Below are positions 18,133-27,821 of a stretch of 64,000 bases of DNA, piece by piece. The stretch lies in the NCBI RefSeq assembly GCF_007065885.1, contig NZ_CP041409.1:1178001-1242000 (forward strand). Reading direction: 5' to 3'. Source of the DNA: Altererythrobacter sp. TH136. GTDB lineage: Bacteria > Pseudomonadota > Alphaproteobacteria > Sphingomonadales > Sphingomonadaceae. Every line of letters starts with the position of its first letter. Position 1 is the stretch's first letter. The translations under genes and the position numbers were made by a program. A model generated the notes under the pieces. That model had not been told where the DNA came from and ran no database searches. It saw only the letters and a program-made list of their open reading frames with translations.

Positions 18133-19745
18133 CGGCGGCCTGTGGTCTTCGGAGAATGCCCCTGGATGGCATCGACGACGCGCTCCTCAATGCCTGCGCT
18201 GTAGGAGATGGATTTGAAGGTGTGCCGCCAGGCGTGGTTCGGCTTGATGCCGGGATCAGTGATGCCGACCTCCTTGCGCACCCACTCGGCCAGTCGCTCG
18301 CCTACCTTCTTGAAGTGGCGGTTGCTGTCTCCTTCGACGCGCTGGCGCTCGGGTTCATAGAACAGCGGTCCCTCTGACTGCGCCTCGACCATCGTTAGGA
18401 ACCCTTGTTCGATCAAGTGCTCGTGCAGAGGCACCACTCGAGCCTCCTTCGTTTTCACAGTGCCTGCCTCAGGGGTGATCCTCACAGTCCAGATGCCGTC
18501 GACCCGCTGCACATCCTCCTTTCTGAGCTGGCTGAACTCGTTCACACGAGCCCCGGTGTAGGCGCAGAGCCATGGTATCCATCGGCGGGCCCTGGCGTGG
18601 CTGGCGGCGACCCGAGGGCTCGCGGGGGCGAGGGTGGCAGAGAGGATCGCCTTCGCTTCCTGAGCGGTGAAATCGGGGTCCCGCAGCCGGGCCTTCCTCG
18701 GAGTTCGAACGATCACTCCCGTCGCTGGGTTCGCATGCAACATCCGCTCCTCTACAGCCCAGGCCAAAGCTGCTCGCACAGACGTGATGTACTTGTCGCG
18801 CACCGTCACTGGATCGCGAGACGTACCCTTCCGGGAAGGTTGAGCTAACAGGTCGTCGCGCCACTCCATCAGCTTCTCTGGGGTCAAGCGGGTGGCATCA
18901 TCATGCCCAAGGAACTGGATCAGGCGCTCGATGTAGCGCCGCCATTCGTCACGCACGCCAGGTGACAGCCCCTGGGCCGCTGCGTAACCGTCGTAGATCG
19001 TCAACAGGGAGAGGGACCGCTTGTGAGCGGGGGCCGCGCGATCCAGCTCCGCGACTGGGGTCGGCTCAGTCGGTGTGGGGACATGGTCTCCGTCCAGCCG
19101 TCGCAGCTTGTCTTCACAGACTGAAATCGCTGCATCGTTCAGCGCCCTGTACAGGAGGCCCATGGCTTCGACTTGAGACGTGTCGACTACCAAATCGGAT
19201 GCTTCGATCAGATAGCCCGCCTCGTCCTCCCATAAGCTCCGTAATCCTTCGTGGTCTCCGATTGCCCGCAGGTCGCGATACACGGCCAGCATCATCTCCG
19301 TGGTTTCGCGTGCCTTCTCGCTCCATCGCCGCACTGGATCGCCAGACCAGTTTGCAGCGGGTGCCCCCCGAGCTTCCAGGTCCGCACATACGTTCTGATA
19401 GAGCTCCCGCTCGCCCAGGTCGTATCTCGCCAGGTCATCCTCCTCGAGGGATTGGGAGCGGAACAGTTCGGCCAGGTAAGCGATCCGTGGTGGATCGAGC
19501 GCATCGAAAGCGCCGTCCAATTTCCGCTGAGCGGTGGCGATCATGACCTCGTAAGCCTGCGCGGCAGCCTCATAACGGCTATGGAAGCCTTGGCTGCCCT
19601 CCTGCCCCAGAGAGACCTTGAGCTCTGTCTTCCCGCCGCAGAAGGGCCTGAGCTCCTCCGGGATCACCCGCCGAAAGCTGCGCCGCCCCGACCGGTGCTT
19701 CAAAATGTGCATGATGTAGAGACCCACAATTTGTACCTCCGCCAT
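17988..19745 (-). CDS. Tyrosine recombinase (integrase of element A)
   Basis: A 585-aa integrase. The catalytic core near the C terminus shows TGARVNEFSQL (first Arg, about residue 400), a HAWRHTF box (HxxR, about 507) and the nucleophile Tyr in GRRYGK (about 538). The N terminus (HRSGRRSFRRVIPEELRPF) fits an arm-binding/DUF6538-like region, followed by a long alpha-helical insert and a SAM-like core-binding domain. The gene starts about 70 nt from the 45-bp tRNA-Thr repeat, so it most likely catalyses integration at that tRNA. An alternative ATG lies at 19712. Confidence 0.9.
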   Translation of the reverse strand: MAEVQIVGLYIMHILKHRSGRRSFRRVIPEELRPFCGGKTELKVSLGQEGSQGFHSRYEAAAQAYEVMIATAQRKLDGAFDALDPPRIAYLAELFRSQSLEEDDLARYDLGERELYQNVCADLEARGAPAANWSGDPVRRWSEKARETTEMMLAVYRDLRAIGDHEGLRSLWEDEAGYLIEASDLVVDTSQVEAMGLLYRALNDAAISVCEDKLRRLDGDHVPTPTEPTPVAELDRAAPAHKRSLSLLTIYDGYAAAQGLSPGVRDEWRRYIERLIQFLGHDDATRLTPEKLMEWRDDLLAQPSRKGTSRDPVTVRDKYITSVRAALAWAVEERMLHANPATGVIVRTPRKARLRDPDFTAQEAKAILSATLAPASPRVAASHARARRWIPWLCAYTGARVNEFSQLRKEDVQRVDGIWTVRITPEAGTVKTKEARVVPLHEHLIEQGFLTMVEAQSEGPLFYEPERQRVEGDSNRHFKKVGERLAEWVRKEVGITDPGIKPNHAWRHTFKSISYSAGIEERVVDAIQGHSPKTTGRRYGKPSVKALAEAIAKVPRFEVGALGSVPTRPEPPLAALSSSRGSGSS

Positions 19746-19814
19746 GTACCGTGGCGAAGCTGAAGGCTCAGTAAATCCGGGGTTTTTCTGCGAGGCCAGT
19801 GCCTTGCGGAGGAG

Positions 19815-19859
19815 TGGTGCCGCTTACAGGACTCGAACCTGTGACCCCATCATTACGAA
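19815..19859. repeat. Central att copy: 45-bp tRNA-Thr 3' fragment
   Basis: These 45 bases match 60517-60561, covering the CCA end, acceptor 3' strand, T-arm, variable loop and half of the anticodon arm of the intact tRNA-Thr gene. After that the sequence diverges, so there is no D-arm or 5' half and this is not a functional tRNA. It separates element A (integrase immediately left) from element B. Confidence 0.9.
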
Positions 19860-20304
19860 AGCAAGTATCGCCCTGCGATAACCTGAGCGTTTTCAGATGT
19901 TTGTAGCCCAGATGGAAAAGGTTTTTGCTGCTGACCCAAGCCTGTCCCAAGTTGCGCAGTCACCATCAACGCCCAACTTCCTATTGAAAGAACTTTGGTA
20001 GGACGGAACCCTAAAATGTCACCCGTTCTATACCCGTCAAGCCCGATGGCGGGCACCCTGGCCGGCTTGCAAGTGTGTGCATCAACGTCGGCAGGCGACC
20101 GGTGTTGGCTGCTGGTGCCCCCTCCCCCTGAAGCCGGATAACAGCGTCTGCTTTTGAGGCTCTGGCCGACGTCACCGAATGACCGAGAATGGGTGGAAAG
20201 CAGACATTGTAGTCTCAGCGCAGTCTTAGCGAACCTAGGTTTTCCTGCGGCAATCGCCGGTATAGGCCGCCGAAGAGCTTCTGTTTCGTTGGCTTGGAGA
20301 CGTT
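19860..20304. other. Left end of element B, no gene seen
   Basis: No credible gene is visible in this roughly 445-nt stretch. Near 20196 there is a segment (gggtggaaagcagac) resembling one half of the dispersed intergenic repeat found around the flavin oxidoreductase gene. The region must also contain the corA promoter, which I could not place. Confidence 0.4.
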
Positions 20305-21276
20305 ATGACGATCGTTGCTGCCTATCTGTATCAACACGGCAGGCGTGTCCGACCGGTCACCCTGAGCGAGAAGATCGACTGTCCTGAAGACAAGTCCGAG
20401 TTCGTTTGGATCGGAATAACAGACCCAACTGACGAAGAACTCCAGCTACTGCAAAGAAATTACAAGCTACATCCACTCGCGGTTGAGGATGCACGCAAAG
20501 GCGATCAACTTCCCAAGATCGACGTTTATGAAGACCAACTATTTGTAGTAGCTCGGACAGCGCATCTCACAGCGTCGGATGAGATTGCCTATGGCGAGAC
20601 AGCAATATTCGTTGGCCACAGTCACATAATCACAATCCGGCACGGCTCTGCTCGTAGTCACAGCCCACTGCGCGAGCATCTCGAAGCGTCACCGTCCCTG
20701 CTAAATCACGGAGTTGACTACGTCTTGCACGCGATCCTGGATTTTGTCGTCGATGGCTACCTCCCGCTCGTGGAGACCATCGAAGATGAGGTTCTCCTAA
20801 TGGAGCAGCGGACTCTCGACGCCTTTTTGAAGCGTGACGACATCAATCGCATTTTCAAGCTGCGCCGCGAGCTGATCCGGTTTCAGCGAGTGCTAGGGCC
20901 CATGAATGAACTCGCAGCCAAGCTCGTCCGGCTTCAACTCCCTTGCATTGATGAAGAGACCCGGCCGTATTTCAGCGATGTCCTTGATCATATTCGCCGA
21001 GTTCAGGGCATGGTGGATGCGTTAAGGGAAGTTCTCAGTTCCGTATTCGAGTTCAGCAACCTGCTTGAGCAGCAGCGTACCGGAGACATCACCCGGCAGC
21101 TCGCCGCTTGGGCTGCTATCCTCGCTGTGCCGACTGCCATTGCGGGTATCTACGGCATGAACTTCGACAATATGCCGGAGCTACAAACTCGATACGGCTA
21201 CTTTGTCGTGCTTGCAGCGATTTTGGCAGCTTGTTCCATTCTTTACATTCGCTTCAAGCGAGTGGGATGGCTTTGA
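20305..21276 (+). CDS. corA: CorA-family magnesium/divalent cation transporter
   Basis: A 323-aa protein. The long N-terminal cytosolic alpha/beta domain and helical stalk are followed by two C-terminal transmembrane helices. The diagnostic YGMNFDNMPE (GMN selectivity motif, about residue 290) joins TM1 and TM2. It would conduct Mg2+, or related ions such as Co2+ or Ni2+, across the inner membrane as a pentamer. It is followed by a potassium transporter gene, giving an ion-homeostasis pair within the cargo. Confidence 0.93.
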   Translation: MTIVAAYLYQHGRRVRPVTLSEKIDCPEDKSEFVWIGITDPTDEELQLLQRNYKLHPLAVEDARKGDQLPKIDVYEDQLFVVARTAHLTASDEIAYGETAIFVGHSHIITIRHGSARSHSPLREHLEASPSLLNHGVDYVLHAILDFVVDGYLPLVETIEDEVLLMEQRTLDAFLKRDDINRIFKLRRELIRFQRVLGPMNELAAKLVRLQLPCIDEETRPYFSDVLDHIRRVQGMVDALREVLSSVFEFSNLLEQQRTGDITRQLAAWAAILAVPTAIAGIYGMNFDNMPELQTRYGYFVVLAAILAACSILYIRFKRVGWL

Positions 21277-21437
21277 TATCGACTGTCTGCCCCAGGACTG
21301 CCAGTCTCTTTAGGCCGCATAGGCTACAAGCTGACCTTTCGCTCTCGGCCGTTGCAGCGGTCTCCGCGGAAGCTCGATCTCGAAGCGAATCTGAAAGCTG
21401 ATTGCTAAAACAGAGCGATGGTGGCTAGGGCGCGCGT

Positions 21438-21665
21438 GTGCCAAGGCTTGAGCCTCCACCGCCAGAGGAACTGCATTCGGCTCTAGCTGGTGCCTACAAG
21501 GCCGCAGCTGATCGATATGAGGCGGCTCTTGCGAGCGAGCGCGACCCGGCCCGGCGTGCCCACCTTTTGCGAAGCATTGCAGGTGAATGCCGTTTAGCGG
21601 CGGTGCACCTGGACCGAGCCAAGCAAGCCCGCTCTGGCGGGGAGCAATCCGAAAGATCAGAATGA
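21438..21665 (+). CDS. Small helical hypothetical protein upstream of kup
   Basis: A 75-aa alanine/arginine-rich protein predicted to be mostly helical ([22 protein letters not shown]). It starts at a GTG, and its TGA overlaps the ATG of kup, which suggests translational coupling. No known domain was recognised. The tight overlap is the main reason to consider it real. Confidence 0.5.
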   Translation: MPRLEPPPPEELHSALAGAYKAAADRYEAALASERDPARRAHLLRSIAGECRLAAVHLDRAKQARSGGEQSERSE

Positions 21666-23542
21666 CTAGTCCGCATGACGGTCACGGCAAATCAGGCAAG
21701 ATCAAGCTCGCGCTCGGTGCGCTCGGAGTCGTCTTCGGCGACATCGGCACCAGCCCGCTTTACGCATTGCGGGACACATTCGGCGGCCACCATCCGCTCC
21801 CGCTTGATAGGCTCCATGTCTTCGGCATCGTGAGCCTCATGTTCTGGTCGATGATGATAATCGTTACGATCAAATACGTCGCGATCATCATGCGCGCTGA
21901 TAACAAAGGCGAAGGCGGAAGCTTAGCGCTGCTGGCATTGATCAACCGGAGCACACCCGGACGCAAGTGGTCCGCCGGGGTCGTCCTTCTGGGTGTATTC
22001 GCTACTGCTCTGTTTTACGGCGACAGCATGATCACCCCCGCCGTATCCGTGCTCGGCGCGGTCGAAGGCTTAGCGATCTTCCAGCCCGCGATGGGTCCCA
22101 TGGTTGTCCCGATCGTGATTGCGATCATGGTCGGGCTCTTCTTCATTCAAAGCAGGGGCACGGCTAAGGTCGCCACGTTCTTTGGTCCGATCATGCTGCT
22201 GTATTTCGGCACGATCGCCACTCTCGGTGCCATCAGCATACTAGCGATGCCTGGCGTCATTGCTGCCCTTAGCCCGCATTACGCGGTCATCATGTTCGCG
22301 GCCGACCCGTGGCATGGCTTTCTTGCCATGGGGGCAGCGGTTCTGGCTGTGACGGGGGCAGAGGCCCTTTATGCTGATATGGGTCACTTTGGCCGCAACC
22401 CAATCAGAGTGTCGTGGCTGACACTCGTCTATCCCGCCCTGACACTGAACTATCTTGGACAAGCGTCACTGTTGCTTCGTGACAGCACTAGCTTGCAGAG
22501 CCCATTCTACCTTTTGGCTCCTGAATGGTTCCAATGGCCCCTGCTGCTGATCGCTAGCGCCGCAGCAATTATCGCAAGCCAAGCGGTGATCACGGGAGCG
22601 TTCTCGGTAACGCAGCAAGCGATCCAGCTCGGCTTTATTCCTCGCATGCAGATCAAGCACACCAGCGAGGCAGCAGCTGGGCAAATCTACGTTCCGGTGG
22701 TCAATTGGGCGTTGATGATCGCTGTCATTGCGCTCGTGCTGATTTTCCAAAGGTCCGAAAACCTCACCGCCGCTTACGGGATCGCAGTGACCGGCGCGAT
22801 GCTGATCGACAACGTGCTCTTGGCGGTCGTGCTCTTCCACTTGTGGAAGTGGAAGCCGTGGGTGTCGCTTCCGCTGCTCGCAATCTTCTTTACACTTGAT
22901 GTCGCTTACCTGGGTGCAAACCTCATGAAGGTTCCGGATGGTGGTTGGGTGCCGCTGGTAATGGGGGTATTCATCTTCACTCTCCTGACCACCTGGTCAC
23001 GAGGCCGGTCGCTCATGCACCAAGCGATGACCGATAACAGCCTACCGATCGAGGTGTTCGCGAAGAGCGCATGCACCAGCGCGACGCGGGTGCCTGGCAC
23101 CGCTGTTTTCATGACGTCCACCGGCCAAGGCACCCCCTCGGCTCTCTTGCACAACCTCAAACACAATAAGGTCTTGCACGAGCGTGTGGTGATTTTGACG
23201 GTGAAGATAAGGGACGTGCCCTTCGTCGCGGAGGCCGAAAAGATTCAAGTTGAGGACATCAGCGATGGTCTATTCCGGGTCGCCCTCAATTATGGTTTCA
23301 TGGAAGAGACTGACATCCCTGATGCCTTGGCGCGGACGCAAATGTGCGGTCGGCCCTTCTCGATGGTTGAGACAAGCTTCTTCCTTTCACGCCAGACGCT
23401 CATTGCGTCAGAGAAACCCGGCATGGCGATCTGGCGAGAAAAGCTATTCGCATGGATGCTGCGCAATGCCGCTACACCGATGGTGTTCTTCCGACTTCCG
23501 ACAAATCGGGTCGTCGAACTTGGAAGCCAGGTGGAGATTTAA
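21662..23542 (+). CDS. kup: Kup-type potassium uptake protein
   Basis: A 626-aa KUP/HAK/KT transporter. The signature [26 protein letters not shown] is at the N terminus (about residues 17-42). About twelve hydrophobic segments follow, including [20 protein letters not shown], and the protein ends in a cytosolic domain of about 130 residues. It imports K+, probably with protons. The ATG at 21662 overlaps the preceding small gene and gives the usual N terminus; an extended start would run through that gene. Confidence 0.95.
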   Translation: MTSPHDGHGKSGKIKLALGALGVVFGDIGTSPLYALRDTFGGHHPLPLDRLHVFGIVSLMFWSMMIIVTIKYVAIIMRADNKGEGGSLALLALINRSTPGRKWSAGVVLLGVFATALFYGDSMITPAVSVLGAVEGLAIFQPAMGPMVVPIVIAIMVGLFFIQSRGTAKVATFFGPIMLLYFGTIATLGAISILAMPGVIAALSPHYAVIMFAADPWHGFLAMGAAVLAVTGAEALYADMGHFGRNPIRVSWLTLVYPALTLNYLGQASLLLRDSTSLQSPFYLLAPEWFQWPLLLIASAAAIIASQAVITGAFSVTQQAIQLGFIPRMQIKHTSEAAAGQIYVPVVNWALMIAVIALVLIFQRSENLTAAYGIAVTGAMLIDNVLLAVVLFHLWKWKPWVSLPLLAIFFTLDVAYLGANLMKVPDGGWVPLVMGVFIFTLLTTWSRGRSLMHQAMTDNSLPIEVFAKSACTSATRVPGTAVFMTSTGQGTPSALLHNLKHNKVLHERVVILTVKIRDVPFVAEAEKIQVEDISDGLFRVALNYGFMEETDIPDALARTQMCGRPFSMVETSFFLSRQTLIASEKPGMAIWREKLFAWMLRNAATPMVFFRLPTNRVVELGSQVEI

Positions 23543-23593
23543 GGGGCGTTCAGCGCTGACTCCGGCGTGGCCTCCATTTTCTCGTGTGATGAC

Positions 23594-23656
23594 TGCTTTG
23601 GGTCGTTTGCAGACCGACAGCTTTTTGCCGACGCAGCAAGCAAGCCGCCTGTCCGC
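23594..23656. repeat. Dispersed intergenic repeat, copy left of the oxidoreductase gene
   Basis: tgctttgggtcgtttgcag at 23594 begins a 21-nt match (two mismatches) to 25086-25106. aagccgcctgtccgc at 23642-23656 is the exact reverse complement of 25101-25115. The two sites flank the flavin oxidoreductase gene. Related half-motifs occur near 20196 and 23692. Confidence 0.6.
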
Positions 23657-23719
23657 GCTCAGTCGAGGTGGAGCTTGGCTTCTACGACCGATTTTGGGTG
23701 GGAAGCGGACGGCGTGAAG

Positions 23720-25003
23720 TTACCTGTCCATCTCAGCGGCCTTTGCCGCATCTCGTTTTTTGTAGGCTATTGCCGCCTTCAAAATGTTCCGCGACCGATC
23801 AGGTTCGCCTCCTTCCGAGAGGCGGACCATCTGCTCGCAGAACCAAGCTTGCGCCCCACCAGCGTTGAGCGCCTTGATCGACTGATAACGGCTCTTGGGT
23901 CCGAGAAATGCTGGACCGAGCCTCAAATGTTGTTCAAGCCGTGGCAGTGCATCGATCTTGCCGGAAAGAAGGTCTGCCGGTGACTCCGGGGCGGCGCACA
24001 AGGGGCGCGCGATGCCGATCAGGTCTACGCTGCCCTCGGCCAAAGCAGCGTTCATCGCAGCGGCGCTTCGAAACCCCCCTGTGACCATGAGCTTTGTCCG
24101 CTTGAGACTGCCTCGAATGCGCGGCGCGAACTCAAGAAAGTAGGCTTCTCGTGCCTGCGTCGCCGCATAAGCACCGTCTGCCTTGCCACTGATGCCCGCC
24201 ATCTTGGGCGCTTCATAGTTCCCGCCTGAGACTTCGAGGAGGTCGATGCCCTCTTGGTCCAGCCACCCCGCTACCTTGATGCTGTCTTCGATGTCGAAGC
24301 CACCGCGTTGGAAGTCCGCAGAGTTCAACTTCACACCGACGCCGAAGCTGTCACCCACGGCACTTCGGACAGCGCGCACGATTTCCAGCAGAAGCTTTGC
24401 CCTGTTCTCCAGAGTGCCACCCCACTGGTCGTCTCGCTTGTTCGTCCGAGGCGAGAGGAATGAGGAAAGCAGGTATCCATGCGCGCCGTGAACTTGGACG
24501 CCGTCGAACCCAGCATCGCGTGCAACAATGGCGGCGCTTACAAAGCGTCTCTGGACATCGGCGATATCGTCGGCGGTCATCGCCACCGGCTGGCCGAACT
24601 TCGCCGTAGGACCGAGCGAGAATGCGACTGCGGAAGGTGCCTTCGGCGCGGGATTGATATTGTAAGGAGTCTGCCTGCCCCCGTGCGAGAGTTGCGCCCA
24701 CATCGCTGTTCCGTTGGTCTTCCCGGCCTGCGCGAATGCCGCGAGACGTTCTCGCATCAGGTCGTCAGGTTCGCGGTCGATGATGACGTTACCCGCCCGC
24801 TCAAGGTGCGTTCGGTCAACTTGGATATTGCCGGTCAGAAGTAGACCGATGCCACCGTTCGCCCAGCGTCCATAGAGGCGGATTAGTCCGTCCGACGGAC
24901 GGCCCGCAGCGTCAGCTAGACCCTCAGTCATCGCAGCTTTGCAGAGCCGGTTCTTCAAGGACTGCCCGTTCGGCAAGGTCAGCGGGTCAGCAAACGATGT
25001 CAT
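23720..25003 (-). CDS. NADH:flavin oxidoreductase (old yellow enzyme family)
   Basis: A 427-aa FMN-dependent TIM-barrel oxidoreductase. The N terminus LPNGQSLKNRLCKAAMTEGLAD is the usual OYE FMN-binding strand. Further motifs are WAQLSHGGRQ, FDGVQVHGAHGYLLSSFLSP with the substrate-binding H-x-x-H-like pair, NKRDDQWGG, and a C-terminal phosphate-binding segment (LMVTGGFRS, DLIGIARPLC). It would reduce activated C=C bonds or related electrophiles using NAD(P)H. The gene is flanked by related intergenic repeats. Confidence 0.92.
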   Translation of the reverse strand: MTSFADPLTLPNGQSLKNRLCKAAMTEGLADAAGRPSDGLIRLYGRWANGGIGLLLTGNIQVDRTHLERAGNVIIDREPDDLMRERLAAFAQAGKTNGTAMWAQLSHGGRQTPYNINPAPKAPSAVAFSLGPTAKFGQPVAMTADDIADVQRRFVSAAIVARDAGFDGVQVHGAHGYLLSSFLSPRTNKRDDQWGGTLENRAKLLLEIVRAVRSAVGDSFGVGVKLNSADFQRGGFDIEDSIKVAGWLDQEGIDLLEVSGGNYEAPKMAGISGKADGAYAATQAREAYFLEFAPRIRGSLKRTKLMVTGGFRSAAAMNAALAEGSVDLIGIARPLCAAPESPADLLSGKIDALPRLEQHLRLGPAFLGPKSRYQSIKALNAGGAQAWFCEQMVRLSEGGEPDRSRNILKAAIAYKKRDAAKAAEMDR

Positions 25004-25063
25004 ATTGGCTCCTGCGGGTTTCAGACCTCATATTGCCCGGACCCATTCACGCCAATGATGTCT

Positions 25064-25111
25064 CGCCTGTCCGCGCCCCAAAGTCTGCTTTGGGTCGCTT
25101 GCGGACAGGCG
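25064..25111. repeat. Long REP-like hairpin
   Basis: A nested inverted repeat. The outer 11-bp arms are CGCCTGTCCGC (25064-25074) and GCGGACAGGCG (25101-25111). The inner 7-bp arms are CCCAAAG (25077-25083) and CTTTGGG (25088-25094) around a 4-nt loop. Parts recur at 23594-23656. It lies in the space upstream of the oxidoreductase and downstream of the zinc-ribbon gene, so it could act as a terminator or be a dispersed palindromic element. There is no T-run. Confidence 0.7.
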
Positions 25112-25118
25112 GCTTAGG

Positions 25119-25316
25119 TCAGCGCGAGGTTATTAGCGGACCTTCGCAATGGGCGGCGTCGAAGTCCTTTCGCCCACATTTTCCGCACTTCAAGTTCTTG
25201 GCCAAGTGGCTAAGCCGCGTGTCCGCCCCGCGCCTCATAAGGCGCTCTAGCAACTTGTCCGGATTGCATCGGCGAACATGCCCACACTTGCAGCTCAGCT
25301 TGAGCCAATAGCCCAT
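25119..25316 (-). CDS. Small zinc-ribbon-like protein
   Basis: A 65-aa basic protein with two cysteine pairs, CKCGH near the N terminus and CGKCG about 37 residues later, consistent with one zinc site. I chose the internal ATG at 25316 because the longer frame to 25514 has an unlikely Arg/His-rich N terminus. Very similar small proteins are familiar from sphingomonad genomes, but their function is unknown to me. Confidence 0.65.
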   Translation of the reverse strand: MGYWLKLSCKCGHVRRCNPDKLLERLMRRGADTRLSHLAKNLKCGKCGRKDFDAAHCEGPLITSR

Positions 25317-25748
25317 CTTCGCAATGCCGGAAGCCCATCCACCTGGGCTAGAACGAAAGCGGAACAGCCTGCAAGGTCGTGAATCGCGAAACCACTTTCC
25401 TACAGTGTGCCAGCATGAGTAGCTGGGGGCATGCGTCGTCTCGATCGAACTGAGCTTGAATTTTTGATGCTGCTGTTCGTGGGGTTGGTGCCTGCGGCGT
25501 ATTACACGGTGCACTTTTTGATAGCTCTGCTCTGAACCCGGAATAACGGAAACATCCTTATCCGCTGCGGCATCACTTCCCCCGATCGCTCACAGGTGCG
25601 CGTGGCGTTTAACGCAGCCGGGGACGTTCTCAGAAGTGCTACTCACGCGCGAGCATGCTAATTTGGCCACGACAGTCCGCCAACTAACATGCGTCAACGA
25701 TGAAAACGATGACCGCTATCTTCACCAGGCGGCCGTCAAGCAGCAGCC
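25317..25748. other. Intergenic region between zinc-ribbon gene and ligD
   Basis: No convincing gene or structured RNA is seen in this roughly 430-nt stretch, which follows the 3' end of ligD and precedes the small gene on the same strand. Open frames here have no recognisable sequence. Confidence 0.35.
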
Positions 25749-27698
25749 CTACGAAAGCTGGCCGGGTAAGAGTTGGTCGACTTGGCCCCAGCCGGCCAGC
25801 GCCTTGGAGTTGGCACGTTTGATCAGTTGGGCTGCGTCCCTAGTGGTGAACGCCGCAGCGCTATCGATTTTCTTAAGTTCACTCCAAGTCACTGGTGCAG
25901 CAACTGGCGCGCCCTTCCTGGCACGGACCGAATAGGGCAGCACCGCGGTCGCCGTCCTGCCGTTTCGCAGATAGTCGAGGAAGATGCGCCCCGCCCGCTC
26001 CTTTTTAAGCAGCGCGACCGTGAAGCGATCTGGAGACAGCTCGGAAAGCGCAGTACACAAGCTGAGCGCAAAACCACGCACCGCTTCCCAATCGGCCTGC
26101 GGGATCAATGGTACAACGACGTGGACGCCCTTACCGCCGGTCAGCAGCGGGAAGCTGGCGAGATTGAGCTGCTCGAGCGCGTCACGCACAATCAGAGCTG
26201 CTTCCCGAACCGCTTCGAAGTCCAGGCCTTCGTCCGGATCGAGGTCGATCACAAGCCGATCGGGCGCTTCCACATTCGTCACCAGGCTGCCCCAGCCGTG
26301 GAACTCCACTGTATCAGCCTCGACGCACTCTAAAACGCCTCGAGTGTCCTCAACGTGGAGGTAGTCCTCTGTGCGGCCATTCTTCTGCATTATCGGCATG
26401 CGTGCGACGGCCTTGCCAAAAGTGCCAGGATCAGTGGGCGGATGATTGAGATTACGCTGGAACCAGCAACTGCGGCCCGAGCAGCGAACGAGGTTCAGGG
26501 GGCGCCGCGCGACCCACTTCAGCATCACCGGCGCCAGCGCGGCGTAATACTCTCTGAGGGTCGCCCGATCGATGTTTGGCGAGCGCATGTGGGGCTCGGA
26601 AGAACGAGCCGTTCGGGCGGTCCGAAAGGCATGCGCAGGTTCTACGACCTCGATCACCGTCGCGTGGCGGGCAAGCTCCTCGCCCCGCAAAGTTTTGACG
26701 CGCACTCGTAGCCCAGGCAGCAGCCAGCCGGTCTCCTTTCGAGGCTCCATTGGCAGGATGGGTTTGTCTGTTCGCAGGGTCTCGGCGGCTTGCCAGAAAC
26801 GGTCGCGCGCCGGGTGCGATAGCGTCACCATCGCGCCGCCGGCGTATTCGAGACCGCCTTCTTTCTCACGGGCCAGTAGCGCCACCGGCGCCCGGTCGCC
26901 TTTGCTGGTGCCGATGACTAGGAATTCTTCCTGAGTGAAGGTTTTGGTCTTCAGCCAACGCTTCGAGTACCCGCTTGTGTAGCGGCTTCCGAGTTTCTTG
27001 GAGACGATGCCTTCAAGCCCCATGCGATCAGCAGCTTTAAACAGGTCGGCACCTTTGCCAACGATGCCTTCGCTGAAGTGGATTGGCTGTGAAGGGTTCA
27101 CCGGTCCGATCAGCCTTTCGAGGGCTGCACGCCTTTCCTCGATTGGCTGGTTGCGCAAGTCGCGCCCATCGAGGTGCAGTAGGTCGAATGCCATGAACAC
27201 CAGCTCGTGAGGCCGCTGGGCGATGGTAGCCCGCAGGCTGGCAAAGTCGCTTCGGCCTTTCGCGTCCTGCACGATCACTTCGCCGTCCAGGATTGCACTG
27301 GCGCATGGAAGACACTCTGCCGCATGCACCAACGGGTGGTAGCGTTCCGTCCAGTCGTGCGCGTTGCGGGTATAGGCGCGCACCACCCCTTCAGCGATGT
27401 GGATCTGGGTCCGGTAGCCGTCGTACTTGATCTCGTGGATCCAGCCGTCTCGCTCCGGCGGGGTGTCGGCCAGGGTTGGCAGCAGCGGCTCAACAAAGCG
27501 CAGGACGGCCGGGGTCGGTCCGGACGCGAGCGGCCCGTGGTCCGGCTGCTCGTGATATACGACGTCGCCTAAATTGCGCCGATCGACAAGTTCGCCGCAC
27601 GCTGGGCAAGCATGAAAGTGCTCAGCCTCAGCCAGGGCGGGAGCGATCGCCGCTTTGCGATTAGACGCCTTCCGGCGTTGATCTGAGATACGCGCCAC
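25749..27698 (-). CDS. ligD: DNA ligase D-type NHEJ protein (ligase-polymerase)
   Basis: A 649-aa protein. The ATP-dependent ligase domain comes first (adenylated lysine K91 in HEIKYDGYR, then ILDGEVIV and the C-terminal WLKTKTF motif). The primase-type polymerase domain follows from about residue 350 (LREYYAALAPVMLKWVARRP, then VIDLDPDE with the metal aspartates, and LLTGGKGVHVVVPL). There is no 3'-phosphoesterase domain. A CPACG...H segment near residues 31-53 is an unusual N-terminal addition. It would join DNA double-strand ends with Ku. No ku gene is in this window. Confidence 0.92.
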   Translation of the reverse strand: MARISDQRRKASNRKAAIAPALAEAEHFHACPACGELVDRRNLGDVVYHEQPDHGPLASGPTPAVLRFVEPLLPTLADTPPERDGWIHEIKYDGYRTQIHIAEGVVRAYTRNAHDWTERYHPLVHAAECLPCASAILDGEVIVQDAKGRSDFASLRATIAQRPHELVFMAFDLLHLDGRDLRNQPIEERRAALERLIGPVNPSQPIHFSEGIVGKGADLFKAADRMGLEGIVSKKLGSRYTSGYSKRWLKTKTFTQEEFLVIGTSKGDRAPVALLAREKEGGLEYAGGAMVTLSHPARDRFWQAAETLRTDKPILPMEPRKETGWLLPGLRVRVKTLRGEELARHATVIEVVEPAHAFRTARTARSSEPHMRSPNIDRATLREYYAALAPVMLKWVARRPLNLVRCSGRSCWFQRNLNHPPTDPGTFGKAVARMPIMQKNGRTEDYLHVEDTRGVLECVEADTVEFHGWGSLVTNVEAPDRLVIDLDPDEGLDFEAVREAALIVRDALEQLNLASFPLLTGGKGVHVVVPLIPQADWEAVRGFALSLCTALSELSPDRFTVALLKKERAGRIFLDYLRNGRTATAVLPYSVRARKGAPVAAPVTWSELKKIDSAAAFTTRDAAQLIKRANSKALAGWGQVDQLLPGQLS

Positions 27699-27821
27699 GG
27701 CGGAGTCAACCTAACCGCCAAGACGGGGTTCCTTCCCCGGGACGGACTCGCCTTGGCGCAAAACGGATTCGCTTCAGCGCGCAAGGTGGAACGGGCGATT
27801 CCAGCGAGCACTTCTTTGGAC

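Larger units (their letters stand above)
5268..19859. mobile_element. Integrated element A (about 14.6 kb)
   Basis: The element is bounded by an 18-bp tRNA-Thr 3'-end copy on the left and a 45-bp copy on the right. A tyrosine recombinase gene starts only about 70 nt from the right copy, the usual position for an integrase beside its att site. Cargo is a nucleotidyltransferase/DUF262 pair, a serine recombinase, a helicase-like ATPase, a type I restriction locus and an HNH protein. No conjugation or phage structural genes are visible, so mobilisation would need help from elsewhere. Boundaries are inferred from the repeats. Confidence 0.65.

Noticed and set aside
25317-25514. N-terminal extension of the zinc-ribbon protein
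   Set aside because: The extension is Arg/His/Ser-rich without domain character, while the internal ATG at 25316 begins the protein-like part.
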